Source: Siphonodentalium dalli (lineage: Eukaryota > Mollusca > Scaphopoda > Gadilida > Siphonodentaliidae). Taken from it: DNA of 64,000 bases. Under the pieces are notes generated by a model. That model worked only from the letters and a program-made list of their open reading frames with translations. It had not been told where the DNA came from and made no database searches. The position numbers were made by a program, and so were the translations under genes. Shown in pieces: positions 1 to 13,900 of this stretch. Within the stretch, counting starts at the first letter, position 1. Each line of letters opens with the position of its first letter. The stretch is from positions 52,384,443 through 52,448,442 of the forward strand of contig CP136068.1 in the NCBI GenBank assembly GCA_032622095.1, read 5' to 3'.

Positions 1-1615
1 ATCTGATTCAATGTCCAGATATAACCATTTTTAGATCTACTTGACAAAATCAAGTTTGAGCTATTGCCTACAGATTTGCAGAGCAAAAATTTACCCCACC
101 CCCAGTAATTGCTATTGCCATGGGTTGGCGACATTCGCCCGTCAGGTGCATCCAACAAATTCTTCAGCACACCCTACAGGCCACATCTTTCATCCAATCA
201 TCACCAAACTTCATATCAATCTTTATGGTGACCTCTAGATGGGAGCCATCGATTGAACTGTTAAAATTGTTAAAAAACATGGCCGCCAGCAGCCATCTTG
301 GATTTCAAATTTGAATCATCGACATACCCTGCAGCCCACATTTATTGGAGAATTCTTTTGAAACTTTACAGGCTTGTTTAGGATCACCTCTAGTTGGGAG
401 CTATCGATTCTCGGTGAAAAACATGGCCGCTGGCAGCCATCTTTGATTTTTTACTCATTGCATCACTAAATCATTTAGCACATTCTACAGACCACATTCC
501 TCATCTGATCATCACCAAACTTCATATGGATCCTCAGGGTGACGTCCAGATGGGAGCCTCCATTTTTTCCCGAAAATTGCTGCCAGTGGCCATCTTGGAT
601 TTTACTCTTTGAATGACTGCATCCTTTAGCACAACCTACAGGTCACATGCCTCATCCGATTGTCACCAAACTTAATGTTGACATTCAGGGTGACCTCTAG
701 ATGGGAGCCTCCATTTTTATCCGAAATCCGTTAAAAAACATGGCTGCCAGCCATCTTGGATTTCAAATTTGAATCCATTGGCACACCCTGCAACCCATAT
801 TTATTGCAAAATTATTCTGAAAGTTTACTAGCATGTTTAGGATCCCACTGGATGGGAGCTGTCAAATTTGAACGATTTTCGATGAAAAACATTGCTGCCA
901 GCAGCCATCTTGGACTTTGCATCACTAAATTCTTTAGCACACTCAACAGACCACATCCCTCATCCGATCGTCACCAAACTTCAAATGGATTTTCAGGGTG
1001 ACCCTAGATGGGAGCCTCCCTTTTTATCAGAATTCTGGATTTCACATTTGAATCCATCGGTTTTACATACTTTTCATTACATATATACATGTACTTGCTG
1101 AAATCAGACTTCATATATCTCTTCACATTGACATTTAGTATTACACAGACATACCAACTTTCTGCATTCCTTAGCGCACCACTAACTGTAACATTTGTCA
1201 TTAGCCCCTCTACAAATTGAGCTTCAGTGTCATTGACACTTTCAGTAAAATATACAGGCATGCATGTGTATTGTATATATCAAATTTGAATGATTTTCGA
1301 TGAAAAACATGGCTGTCGGCAGCCTTTTGGATTTGACTCTTTGCATGACTAAATCTTTGGCACATCTTACAGACCACATGCGTCATCCGATCATGACCAA
1401 ATTTCAAATAGCTCTTCGGGGTGACCACTGGATGGGAGCCATAAAATTTTTCCAAAATTTGGTGAAAGACATGGCCCCAGTGGGATTGTACTTTTTGCAT
1501 GACTAAATCCCACAGCACACCCTACCTCTTCCGATCATCACCAAATTTCAAATGGAACTTCGGGGTGACCTCTAGATGGGAGCGATAAATATTTTCTGAA
1601 AATCGTTAAAAACAC
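1..1615. repeat. interspersed repeat block ('ATGGCCGCCAGCAGCCATCTTGGA' family)
   Basis: About seven degenerate units, each with a 'catggccgccagcagcc' core followed by 'tttagcacaccctacaggcc', 'catccgatcatcaccaaac' and 'gtgacctctagatgggagcc'. The short ORFs here are by-products. The same family recurs at 21640-23250. No transposase or clear terminal structure is seen; probably a non-autonomous, internally tandem mollusc repeat. Confidence 0.7.
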
Positions 1616-1753
1616 TTTCATTCTTCATTTAGTCGTTCTTTTACTGAGGGTTAATGAAGTAAAATTTTACCTCAAAATATATATTCTTAGTTGTCTTTAT
1701 CAAACTCATTGGTGAAAACATAAACTACCAGAAACCAGTGTTTGCCCAGATTA

Positions 1754-2817
1754 GATCATGCCATGAATCTCTACTCTGCCTGACGTCCGTAGAGATCATA
1801 TTCCACTACAAAACTTTGGAACTTTTTGAAGTTTGACTGGGAACCTTATAAAGTTGAAAAAATAATGCGGGGAATACATTTCTTGGTTATTACCTGTTCC
1901 TTAACAATGTACTTTACTGGAGGTGAAGGTCACAGCTCGAAATTGCACAATTTAAGTGACTGTGAGCGATTTTGCTTTGCGTCACTTACAATTATGGTAT
2001 TTCTTCTTGGTAAATAATCAGGGTTCGCGCTGCCACTTGCCAATGGCAAAAATTATTCATATTTGGCAAAAGATATTTTCATTTGGCAAGTCACTTTTTA
2101 ATTCCTCAATAAAGTTGAAAAATATCGGTCAATCAATACCAATAATTTTAGGAACTGTTACAATAGAATTATATTAGTGTTGTTTTAATGGTTTCGGAAA
2201 AAGTTAACACCTCCATTAAGATGCAGTTAATCTGGTAACATTATTATCGATGGGTGGGTGGATTACCAGTATTTAGTGTGGTGGTGGTGGTGTTTACATA
2301 GCTAATCCTCTTGTGATGTTCCCTTCTGATGAAGCAACTCTTCTTCCATTTTATTGTTCGGTGATTGGTTTATTGTTGTATGCTAAACCACAATAGATAT
2401 ACGAGTACAATTATTAACTAACTGCTTTCCTATCGATATCAAACGTCGTTCAAACCGCGAGTGTCGAAATATAACACTCAATCAAGGTACTATCAGGGAT
2501 AACATTTGGCAAATTCTAATTTCATTTGGCAAAAAATATTTTCATTTGGCAAAAGTAAATTTCGGTCCAGCGTGGACCCTGTAAATAATTCAATGTTTAT
2601 TGCGATATCGGCTCACAAAAGTCACAGAAAAGCATGCAATCTCGAGTTGGGACCACCCCCTAATGTGAAGTAGATTATCGATGAACAAATATTAACAAAG
2701 AAATATATTCCCTGCCTTGTTTGTTCAATGTTATAACATTCCCTGTCATAATGGTATTGTACTGGTGGAATATGATCTCTATGGGCGTTAGCCAGAGTAG
2801 AGATTCATGGCATGATC
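1754..2817. mobile_element. foldback element, copy 1 (TA target site, about 250-bp arms), interrupted by a hAT MITE
   Basis: Ends are GATCATGCCATGAATCTC and its complement, flanked by TA at 1752-1753 and 2818-2819. The arms are imperfect inverted repeats. Without the insertion at 2019-2581 and its duplicated site the element is about 493 bp, close to the 509 bp of the second copy at 19191-19699. TA flanks suggest a Tc1/mariner-type non-autonomous element; no coding capacity. Confidence 0.75.
2019..2581. mobile_element. hAT non-autonomous element nested in the foldback element
   Basis: Termini CAGGGTTCGCGCTG and CCAGCGTGGACCCTG are inverted repeats. The flanks are an exact 8-bp duplication TAAATAAT at 2011-2018 and 2582-2589, as for hAT elements. 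The interior has repeated 'tttggcaaaa' motifs near both ends and no ORF of a transposase. Confidence 0.88.
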
Positions 2818-2819
2818 TA

Positions 2820-4376
2820 TGTCCACAATATGCCACAAAAATACTTCAACAGCATTATGTTTTATTTAATTGGCATTGCCTAAATAAATTTCATAGCTCT
2901 GTTTTGCAGTTTAGCTGAAGAAAATTAATTTAACAGTAGAGGTGCTCTTTACTGCTTGTGGGTGCAAGCTTACCGGTATCAAATATGAAACAGGGACAAA
3001 TTAATAGTGTAAAACTGGAATTATATTCATGAGATTGTGTGTCCCCATTTAAAAGATTTTGATTAACCTCCTCTCTTTGAGTTGAATGCCCCCCTCTATA
3101 AGCAGAAGTAAAATAATTCATTAACAATCCTGTTAGTCAATTCATTGAGAGATCTCTTCACAGATAGATTGGTTTCTTGCCAAACTAGAAGTTCTTCTAG
3201 GTAAACATAATGTTTTTGTTGGAATCTTCTGAGCAGAGTTGTTTACTGTTTTGTTGGGTACCCAAGGCATTCACACCCATCCTGCGTTTATACTACTATA
3301 AAAATAAACTGAGTGCATGCATACCACCGGTATATTGTGTCATGACTACAGGATATAACTACTCCTGTTAACTCGATCACCCTATCCCAAATATTATCCT
3401 CATTGAGTTGCTCAGGGATATATACTGGTATACTATATACAATTATTTACTATATAATACAAATACTAATAATGGTCCATCCGCCCACAATACGATATGT
3501 AGTCAGGAATCTATGATTTCAAATTGAAATAAAAAGGCAGGTTTTTAAAGAATATACAGGATTTTTTTTTTTTAAACTTCGGTAAGAATGTTAGAGTAAA
3601 ATACTGAGTATTTCCTCAAAATGGAATACCAACGACCTTTTAAGAAATTTCTTTTAAAACTATACTCGAAACAAAAACACCTTTTAGAGTGGCTTTTATG
3701 TTTTACATGGCAGAGAATCAGACTTTGTCCATTGAGAAATGCATGGAATGTCCAATTTTGTCTTGGACACGAGAATGATCTCATGTGGGATGATAAATCA
3801 TATTTCCAAGAGACCAAGACTAACTGTCATTAGCAAATATAAGTGTTTTATCATCATAAATTGATTACACACACATGTACCGGTACATGTACATGTATAT
3901 ACCAACAGCGTTCACACTGGTCAGAAAATTCTTGTGCCGAATTTGTGATTTTTTTTTTGGCCATTTGTCAGAGACTTTGGTCAAAGTAGAAAACCCCAAC
4001 TTTCTAACGAGTTATGGCACTTGTTTCTATTTATAGCCAATTTTTTGTTCTCCATTAGCGCGGTAACTTGAAAACAAACATCAACCAATTTCATTCATAT
4101 TTGGTATATAGATCTTTCACAACGACTTCGGAAACCTGGTTTGTCTGATTGTTTTTACCTGAGTTACGACCCTTTGTTTGTCTATATTCAGCAATTATGT
4201 TAGTTCTGGTATCAATGGAGGCAACAGTCAAGCAGTGGACTTATTATACCAACACAAGAGTTTGTAATAAATACAGAATATGTATTGCATAATAATCTAA
4301 AATCTGTTATGGAACTCATTGTGGATGGCGCATTCTGCTCAAACTTCGCTCTGATGAAATACAATGTACCGGTATA
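2820..4376. other. AT-rich non-coding stretch, nothing recognised
   Basis: Contains short ORFs only, none with a recognisable product. Upstream non-coding exon(s) or the CIC-L promoter could lie here or further 5', but I see no site that would fix them. Confidence 0.4.
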
Positions 4377-4384
4377 TCCTTGCG

Positions 4385-5152
4385 TAGTGTTGAAACGACT
4401 AGGGTTTTTCATAGTCGACTAATCAACAGTAAAAAATTGAGTCAAAATAGACTAATTGACAACCCCCATTCCCATGGAAAACTTCCAATTTACTATGTGG
4501 CAATTGATTACTATAAAATAACTGCGAGATAACTGCATTTCCAATTTTTCGTGGGTATTACGATCGCAAGACGGAAACCGGTGGCCGGTGCTACAAACCG
4601 GTGGCTGTGCTACATGTACTTCCAGCTAATTAATACTGGGTGTCTTGGCTAAGTTGGCTTCAATGGGTTTATTGTGTAATGTTGTATTATGACAATCCGG
4701 ACACATTAGTCCATACTCATACTGAATTAATTACACACATAGTGACTGGTGACTAGAGAATATGCAATAAATGTATTTGTATATTAAATTATTGTATTCA
4801 ATTAAACTGACGTGATGCGACACAATTTGAAAGAACATCATAGGATTCCAAGCACGGCTGCTGATACGGTTATCTTTGATCAGCCATCGTGCGACAATGT
4901 TTATTTATTTGCGAAATTGACGATTTCATAACTAGTGTTTGTAAGTAATTCTATTAAATAGCGCGGCTTTTGTTTTAACTTTAAACACTGTCTTGCCATT
5001 GTTGGTATATTGTATTGTACCACTGTTCCCTTAAAACATAGCGCATGCTCAGTTTAATATATAAAATGCAACTAATCGACTTGGGATTCTTGAGTCGACT
5101 TTTGGTGAACAATTTGTCGACCTTGACAATTCGACAAATCGTTTCAACACTA
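4385..5152. mobile_element. hAT-like MITE
   Basis: Ends TAGTGTTGAAACGA and TCGTTTCAACACTA are perfect inverted repeats. The flanks TCCTTGCG (4377-4384) and TCATTGCG (5153-5160) form an 8-bp target duplication with one mismatch. Subterminal 'gtcgacta/tagtcgac' motifs are present. A related end occurs at 53994-54070. Confidence 0.8.
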
Positions 5153-5160
5153 TCATTGCG

Positions 5161-5572
5161 GTATCTGCAACTTGTTGTCCCCCGAAAAATTTATTTTTGG
5201 GGGACTATAGAAACGGGTTCTGTCCGTTTGTCCATCCGTCACACTTTTGAGTACTTTCATGGTGTAATCATCTCCTCCTACAGATTTCATCCCAGAGATG
5301 TGAAACTTCAGAATATTGTTGCCCATATATTGAAGATGTGCAACATGTTTATAGATGACGGAAAGATAATTTTTTCGGTATGAGGGTACCTTCATGGTGT
5401 AATCAACTCCTCCTACAGTTTTGATCGTAGATATTTGAAACTTCAGAGTTTTGTTACCCACATATTTTCGACTTAGAAAATTTCAACATTTTTAAAATTT
5501 CCTTAAAATAAAGCGGCATCGACTTGCCACGTTTTCGGGTGACACTGTGGTCGGCTGACCTTTTATTTGATA
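5161..5572. repeat. interspersed repeat ('CCCCGAAAAATTTATTTTTGGGGG' family), copy 1
   Basis: Begins near a 'cccccgaaaaatttattttt' hairpin and includes 'tccgtttgtccatccgtc', 'gtaatcatctcctcctacag', and ends 'cggcatcgacttgccacg' plus 'gtcggctgacctttta'. The same order recurs, longer, at 12318-13082. It lies just upstream of CIC exon 1. Confidence 0.75.
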
Positions 5573-5693
5573 ATAGATTCTGGATTACGATGCATATCAA
5601 TTCTGCCTAATTACATAGACATACGGTATGGAGGTTCAAATGAGCCATTCCATTTACATATAATTTTATATTGTTCAAACTTTTTACTTTCAG

Positions 5694-7977
5694 GTTTTAA
5701 CTGAGACTCTGTTTGGTGTGATGGAAAGATCAAAATTCAGACTTTGAGACAAGCTTCCATAAGTGGAAATTTGAGAACCTTTAACTGTGTAATATGGCTA
5801 AAACTCCAACCAGCGTCTCCTTCAAAGATGTTTCCTATATCGGAGACGGCAGGCGGTATGGGTCCACAGAACAAGAGGGTGTGGCCTATAATATCCCAGC
5901 GCCAATGTCAACGTCAACGCCAAATTACTCTGGATATCCTCCGAAGCCAGAAGGTGGAATTCTTAGTCCAGCAGACTACTCTATGGATAGGTCATCGTCA
6001 TTTGACGAGACAAAGAAAGTTATTTCAAAGCCTCCAAAGAAGCGCAAAGGTACTGACTATGATCCTCAGCCAAGTCCTTTAACAACAAAGAGAATGTCGG
6101 TCATTGATCTAGACGAATGGAAGAATCATCGTGTCTTAGCAAGATTGAGTGGGTTGTACCAACCCGGTACGATAAAGTCCGTTTCTGAGAACCGACATTT
6201 GGATGTACAGTTTTCTGATGGGCATACACACACATACAAAAATGTGTTGGATTTCAGGAACTCAGAAATTCTCTCAGATAATAATCCAACTGTTGCCATG
6301 GTTACAATTGGACTAAAAGTTTGTGTTAGAAATAATCCAGATGACAATGTGTTTTATGAAGGAATAATTCAGGAAAAGCGACTTCACCCGACATCTTATC
6401 GAGTTAAGTTGATGAAAGGTGTTGGTGTTGATCGTCTACCGACTGAGTTTATTTGGGCGTCCCGGGTTAATTTACGACTGATGCATCCTCCTTGGCACGA
6501 GGATTTGGAGGAGAATATTATGATGGAGGACAGCAATGTTACGCCACCGGTTATGATGGGACGGAGTCACAGTTTTGTTGATAATTATGGTTCGGCTACC
6601 TCATTTGATAGAGCGGATTCGTCAGAAGATGAATTGAAGAAGGAAGATGTAGATTTTGATTCAAGTGGAGTGAGCACGCCACGTTCAGGCAGTGCAACAC
6701 CAGGCTCCAGAAACAATAGATTGCCTCCTAAAAAATGTCGCAGTCGAAGTGCTCAGTCTACGGGTGAGAGTACAGGAACTGGGAGCCGGTCTAGCACACC
6801 AAGGTCACCTCAGAAATACAAGAAAGGTGATGTTGTTTCTGGACCCAATGGTATCAGGAAAAAATTCAATGGGAAACAATGGCGTCGCCTTTGTTCAATG
6901 GAGAACTGTACGAAGGAGTCTCAGAGACGTGGCTACTGTTCTAAGCATTTGTCTTTAAAGTCTGGTAAAGGTGCGTTGAGATCTGGAGATAGTTCGGTTG
7001 ACCCAGAGTATGAGAGCGAACGAATGATGACTAGTCGTTTTGATGAGACGGAGGCAGCTAACATGCTTGTTTCATTGCGGGATTCAAGGTCGGCGACGCC
7101 TGCTTTTTCCCCAACTCATGGTCTTGCGCAGCCGTCCCCCGTTCCATATAGAAGTCAGTCGGCTACCTTCCCTCCAATATCACCGCATGCTCATTCACAC
7201 ATGCAGTCAAACATTATTGCATCACCCACGGCAACATGGGGGAACAATATAATGAAAGCTGGCAGTGCATCAGACGTCAACTCTTCTCTTAGTAACAGAC
7301 TGTCATCTTCATCGGGTACGGTCTCTGCATTTCAGCCAACTCAGTATGCTGATCAACAGCCTGAATTGCTGAATGCTCGAAGCATGGACTCGATGAGGAA
7401 TGAGGATTCTGGGATTGATGTTCACACACCGGGCAGTCGACCAATTGCAAGCTCCATCCAGCAAATATTGCGTGGAGATACTGGCACGGTTAGCCCATTA
7501 ATGAAAAAACATCTCATGTTAGATTCAGCTTTGTTGACACAGGGTAATCTTCAAGTATCCAATCAAATGCCAGGAACTATGGAGCAAGTTAATTACGTCA
7601 AGGCACAGGTTGAGAGACAAAAGGAACTGATCAACCAGGAAAATGAAGCTCGTTACACCGAACTGAAAGCGTCTCCGCGTAATAGTTTCACGATTCAGGA
7701 ATCTGCAGTGAATTATAGGGATTCCTATAGTAATCAGGGTGTGTATAAACAGACTAAAGAATTGGAGATGCTGTATAACCAACAACAACAACAGACGGCG
7801 GTGGTGCCTCAACACTATCAGCAAGACAACATGCAGGGTTCACAGCTGCATCGATCTTATCAGACGCCACTCCGTGAGCAGCAAATCAATCAAGAAGATG
7901 TGCAGCAAACTCAGATGGGGCACCAGTCTATCCAACAAAATCAACAAATCAACATTCAGACGCCATTGATGTCTAAG
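5694..7977 (+). CDS. CIC: CIC coding exon 1 (5' UTR 5694-5793, coding from 5794; 728 codons, CIC-L N-terminus)
   Basis: An acceptor (tttactttcag) precedes 5694, so an upstream non-coding exon exists. An in-frame TAA at 5698 and a Kozak-like context (A at -3, G at +4) support the ATG at 5794. The exon ends in phase 0 at AAG/GTATTT (7977/7978). Residues 101-238 (MSVIDLDEW to HPPWHEDL) match the DUF4819/Tudor-like region specific to the long CIC isoform. Residues 350-386 form the [17 protein letters not shown] motif with C367, C372, C382 and H385, a likely zinc-binding, C-clamp-like element conserved in insect and vertebrate CIC-L. The rest is Ser/Pro/Gln-rich and probably disordered. Read-through past 7977 would add 28 residues and a stop, which I take as intron. 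Confidence 0.93.
5721..5747 (+). promoter_or_regulatory. short upstream ORF in the CIC-L 5' UTR
   Basis: An ATG at 5721 opens an 8-codon ORF (MERSKFRL, then TGA) that ends 46 nt before the main ATG. It sits in the same exon as the start codon, so it is present in any CIC-L transcript using this acceptor. It may reduce initiation at 5794, but the spacing would allow reinitiation. Function is inferred from position only. Confidence 0.4.
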
Positions 7978-10900
7978 GTATTTTATTTACAGTCATGTAG
8001 GCATAAATTATGTATAACTTGTCTTGTATTTGTTCCATGTACTGTAACTTGGTTGAGAAATTGATGAAAAACACTTGGGTATTGGAGTGCAAAAAAAAAT
8101 TACCTCCTCATATTTTCTTGGAATGCAATTGTCGTCTGCCATTTTCATTCTAAACATTTTGTGAGATGTGCATAACAAGTACATGTACTCTTCAAAAACT
8201 TGGTACCTGTATTTATTATGCTCCCGACCCTCCGAAGGAGGATTCGGGGGGAAAAGTGGTGGCCTCCGTCCATCCGTCTTGAATAAACATTTCACAACAC
8301 CACTCAAGTATCGATAGTCCAATTTGGATGTCCTTTGGTATGCCGGTAGACCAGCATTATGGAAAGGATCTCCACATTGTGCAGGTTTTGTCCGCACTTT
8401 TTTTCAGAGTTATGGGCCTTTGCTGGACTTTGACTCTGTGGATATCTTTATTATTGGATTTCGTTGTCCTTTGGCATGGTGATAGCACAGATTGGGCGAA
8501 AGGATATCCACATACTACAGGTTTCGTCCATTGATTTTACCAGAGTTATGGCCCTTGTTTGACTTGGAAATTTGTAAATTTTGTGTCCAAAATAACATTT
8601 CAGCTTGTAACTCAGGTATTAATTATCGGATTTCGTTGTCCTTTGGCATGGTGATGGCACAAGTTGGTGGAAACGGTACCCACATACTACGGTTTTCGTC
8701 CATTCATTTTTACCAGAGTTACGGCCCTCGTTTGACTAGGGAAATTTGTTAATTGAAGATTCGGGGGTATATAGTGGAGACCTTTATCTGTCCTTCCATC
8801 ATAGTGCAGGTTTTGTCGGTTTCCCAGAGATATGGTTTGTTTGGTCTGTACTATTTTTCCCTCCAGATGAATAATAGGCCATTCCAATATATAGCTTTAT
8901 CACTTGGTGGGATAATCCATTCAGTAAAGAAAGGGTTAACATGGTCTAGGTGTTTACAACATACTGTACATGCCCACCGTACTCTTTTTGTCTCTTTACA
9001 TTTTTGTACTGAGTTTATTAATCTGTCTGACATGTAGTCTGTGAACCCGACCATTCTAACAGAGCTATCAGAATGGTCTGGAGGTTGTAGGTGAGTTCCA
9101 AAGCCTTCAACGTTTTTATATTTTTTTCTCGCTTATAACTGCAGAATGCAAACGTTGCACATTTTGGTAGATACAGACACATCTGTTTTGATGTTTTTTT
9201 TATTCATTTGAACAGCCTATGGATTATGGATAGTTTTTATCAATTTAGAATACAAATATTGGGGAAAAAAAAACAAACGATAATCTACTAGAATTGCCGA
9301 TGTGCAAAAATAATCATGTTGAAAAAATATGGAAAACTAACTAAGAATTTAATTTTTGTTTTTGAAAAATCAAAAATAATTTTTGGTCTCTTTCTAAACT
9401 CTGAAACAATATGAACTATGCATATGATAGAGAATTTAATATCAAACATTTTTGCCCCGCCTATAACCAATTTTAATGGCTGGAACAGGGAGAAGGTAAG
9501 TTCTGAAAAAATTATGTGTTTCAGGTTACCCGACCTACCTGGGAATTTTTTTCGTGACACCTGAAAAACTGCCAGTCCCAATATGCAAAAACTTCTTCAA
9601 TTTTCAATTAGTTTTAGCTGCTGTTGTAATTCAATGAGCCATGAGCCTAATTACATGTAATTGGCAAATCAGTTCACAATTGAAATGGACTACATGTACA
9701 TGTTCTTCAAAAATAGGCAACATTAAACCAGAATACTACCTTGAAATTGGCAACTTTAAAACTAGAATAAAATGAAGTCTTTTAAACCGATTGGCCATGT
9801 ATGGGCCAAGATATATCAATTAACTCATTTTGATATATATAGGGGTGTTTATTAATAGAAATTGAATGAGTTTGGACATATTTGACAATTGACCATGTTT
9901 TCTTGGTCCACAACAGAATGGGATATCGGTTGGGTTGATGCTGTTTTGTGCCGAGTCCCATCCTGTTACTCTTCTATGACAGACTGTATGCCCAGAACCA
10001 TGGGCGGAAGTTATCTTGCCTTTAATATGTCTTCGGATTAGGTCAAATGGACAATTTGCATATAATGTATGTAAAGAGAGGGCAGCCTTTTCCAAGCATG
10101 ATGATAGATATAAAACATGCTTATATCAGAGGTCTGTTGAATGTCAAAGCAATGCAATTTATAAACAAAGCCTTGTTTTCCAGAGAATGTCGTGCTATCA
10201 GAAAATGTATGTAAACAATATATTAAACGATTGTATCATCACTTTACCTTTCTCTATCACTGTAAATGATAAATCATTTTGAAGACAGATTAATCGTGGA
10301 CATGTCATGGCTTCACGTGAATGCTTGGGCTCCATGTATAAATGTAGAACCCTGTATGTCTTTGCAATGAAAATCTGTCATAGAAGAGTAATGGTCCTGG
10401 GTCCAAAAACTCCCAACCCAACCAATATCCCAAGCTGTTGTGGACCGAGAAGACGTGGTCTAATTTGACAATTGATTGTTTCATAAAAATTCTCAACAGT
10501 CTGTAGTTAAATTTGTCGGCATTAATCTAGTATGAAAATCGGATACAAACACAGCATTTGTGGAAATGTGGGTATTCTTTTTAGCAGGTTGAATATTGTT
10601 CATACATGTATACAGGGAACTCATGCTGCTATGGAATAGCTACTGCATAATAGTAACTGCAAGGGGGTAACTCTAAATACTCACTTATATCACTTTTATT
10701 ATACCCCCACTTTCGAAGAAAATGGGGGGTATACTGGATTGACTGCGTCTGTCCGTCTGTCACGCTTTCTCCGTGCGTCCGTCCATCCGTCCATCCGTCC
10801 GACCTCATAACTCGAACAACTATGAACCGATTATGCAATCTCCTTGGGACTGCCTCTCCGCATGATGCTAATTGCGGTTCGGTCCGCCTCATTTTCGACT

Positions 10901-13900
10901 TATTTTGACTTAGAAAATTCTGTCCGATTTAATAACTTTAACAAATATGAACCGATTTCAATAATTTGTGGTATACATGCTTCTCACAATACCCTCTCTA
11001 CATGATGCAGCTAGGGATTGGCTCAGACTGTTTTTCGTAATATTACACTTCATTTGCGACTTATTTTGACTTAGACAAATATGAACCAATTTTAATAATT
11101 TGAATAATTTGACTTAACAAATATAAACCAATTTGAATAATTTTTTCTGTGCAAGCTTCTTGTGACACCATATCGATATTATTAGTCCGAATTTTTCTTT
11201 AAAGTTAAAAATCTTTTTTGTTGGGTTTACAGATAATGCGGGTTGAATTTGCCATGGTGGGGGTATGCTAGCACTCGAGTGCACACCTCTTGTTTAACAC
11301 AGTTTTATGATCGCCATATTCTGTGCCTGTGAACTCCAAACAGAAGATAACTTCTTTAATATTCTACTTGGAGATTTTGGGAGACTTTTTAATATCTATC
11401 TGCTATTTTGTAATAATCCGGCGCCTGAGAGCCAATTTTCTGTTAAAATTGATATAACTACTAATAATCACCTTACTAAGCATTAAAGATATATATTAAT
11501 TGTTTAAATAAAAAAAAAATTAGTTCCCTACCTACCTACCTGGAATTTATTTTGGCTCCGTAATAGGAAACAAATATTTTTTTTTTGGCCTAACCCTGCT
11601 TCAACACATCATAGGGCCAATTATTTTTTACAGTCTGAAAATGTGAAGCTTGAAGATATGGAGACTTCGAACACGATGGTGATGCCAGTAATGATAGACA
11701 TGGGACATATGAGACCGGCAGGCGATACAGGTAAGAATATTTCATTTATTATAATATGATGTTTTTGCCTTTAATGATGGGGTCTTTCTTCCAGCAACAT
11801 ATTTTTAGCTCACCTGAGACGAAGTCTCCGTGGAGCTATAGTCATCACTCTTCGTCCGTCGTCTGTCCATCCGTCCGTCAACAATTCTTTGAACATCTTC
11901 TTATATCCATAGGACCGAATGGGTTCATATTTGATGTGGATGTTCCCCAGGTGACTCACATTCAGATTTGTTCAAATGAGGTCACTGGGTCAAATAGTTG
12001 CGAAACCAGGGCCATAACACTTTCCTTCCATAGTAATTCTTAAAACAACTTCTTCTCAAGTGCCATCAGGCCGAATGGGTTCATATTTGGTATGAAGGGT
12101 CTTGGGTGACTGGGGTTCAGATTTGTTCAAATGAGGTCACTGGGTCAAATGTGGGTGGAGCCAGGGGACATAATTAAAAAAAACAAAAAAAAAACAATCA
12201 GATTGAAGTCATACTAAAAAACATATATATTAAAAAAAAAAAAAAAAAAAAATTTAAAATAAAGTTGTATTTTTTAATTTAATTTAGATTCAACTCCTTG
12301 CTCAATGATTTATTTTTTTATATTTGTTCCCCGAAAAATAAATTTATTTTGGGGGACTATAGAAATGGGCTCCGTCCGTCCGTCGTACTGTCCGTTGTAC
12401 TGTCCGTTGCACCGTCCGTCCGTCCATCACACTTTTGAGTACCTTCATGGTGTAATCATCTCCTCCTACAGATTTCATCCCACAGATTTGAAACTTCAGA
12501 ATATTGTTGCCCATATATTGAAGATGTGCAACATGGATATAGATGACGGAAAAATTATTTTTGACAGAGTTATTAACCCTTTTCGACTTAGAAAATTTCA
12601 ACATTTTTTATAATTTTCTGTATGAGTGTACCTTCATGGTGTAATCAACTCCTCCTACAGTTTTGATCGTAGATATTTGAAACTTCAGAGTATTGTTACC
12701 CACATATTGGACATGTGCAACATATATATAGATGACGGAAAAATTATATTTTTACGGAGTTATTAACCGTTTTCGACTTAGAAAATTTCAACATTTTTGA
12801 AAATTTCAATATTTTTTTTAATATTCTGTATGAGGGTACCTTCATGGTGTAATCAACTCCTCCTACAGTTTTGATCGTAGATATTTGAAACTTCAGAGTG
12901 TTGTTACCAACATATTGGCGATGTGCAACATGTATATAGATGACGGATTTTTTTTTTTTTTTAAGGAGTTATTAACCCTTTTTGACATAGAAAATTTCAA
13001 CTTTTTTTTTTAATTTCTTTAACAAAGCGGCATCGACTTGCCACGTTTTCGGGGACACTGTGGTCGGCTGACCTTTTATTTTTTTAATTTTTTAAACTTG
13101 TTAAAAGATATGAAAAACTATTGCCATTATAACATCCCCAAGGGTACCTGAAGTCCCAACAGCAAATTTGGTTTTAAATCACTCTAAAATCCAGAACAGA
13201 ATCCATGCCTTTGTCACAGTTTGAGCTGTTTGTATATAAATGACACAGAATGGCTATGATAACTAGCAATCCACATTCTTAAGTTTGTTGCATTCATGGA
13301 GAAAAATTATGCCAAGTGTGATTCTGACATTAAAAATAAATACCTGTATTCTAACACAATTATATATATGGGAAACTGGATGGAAGAGGAGGGGGCTTTT
13401 TATCTCATCTGAGACCAAGTCTTTATTGGAGCTATAGTCTTCTTCTCAAGAACCATCAGACCTATTCAGCTTAAATTTGGTATGGATGGTCCTTGGGTTT
13501 TTCAAATGGGGTCGCCAGGTCAAATAAGGGTACAGCCAGGGACATAACTTGTCCTTCAATTGTAATTCTTCAAATGTTCTTATCAAGAACCATCAGACCT
13601 ATTCAGCTTATATTTGGTATCAGAGTCCTTGGATGACAGGGATTCAGATTTGTTCACCAGGTCAAATAGTGGGAGAGCCAGGGACGCAACTTGTTCCCTC
13701 TCTAGTATTTCTTCAAACACCTTCTTCTCAAGAACCATCAGACCTATTCAGCATATATTTGGTATGGATTGTCTTTGGGTGATTATGATTCAGATTTGTT
13801 CAAATTGGATCACTGGGTCAAATAGGGTCAGAGCCATGGACATAACTCTTTACCTCAATAGTTATTCTTAAAATAGGGGTTAAATAGGGGTTAGACCAGG

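Noticed and set aside
5153-5461. ORFs of about 100 aa on both strands, with similar ones at 12305-12613
   Set aside because: They lie in two copies of the same interspersed repeat and have no recognisable product.
7978-8064. C-terminal extension of exon 1 by 28 residues to a stop
   Set aside because: A donor at 7977/7978 in phase 0 joins exon 2 in frame. Read-through would end the protein before the HMG box. A truncated isoform cannot be excluded, but nothing supports it.
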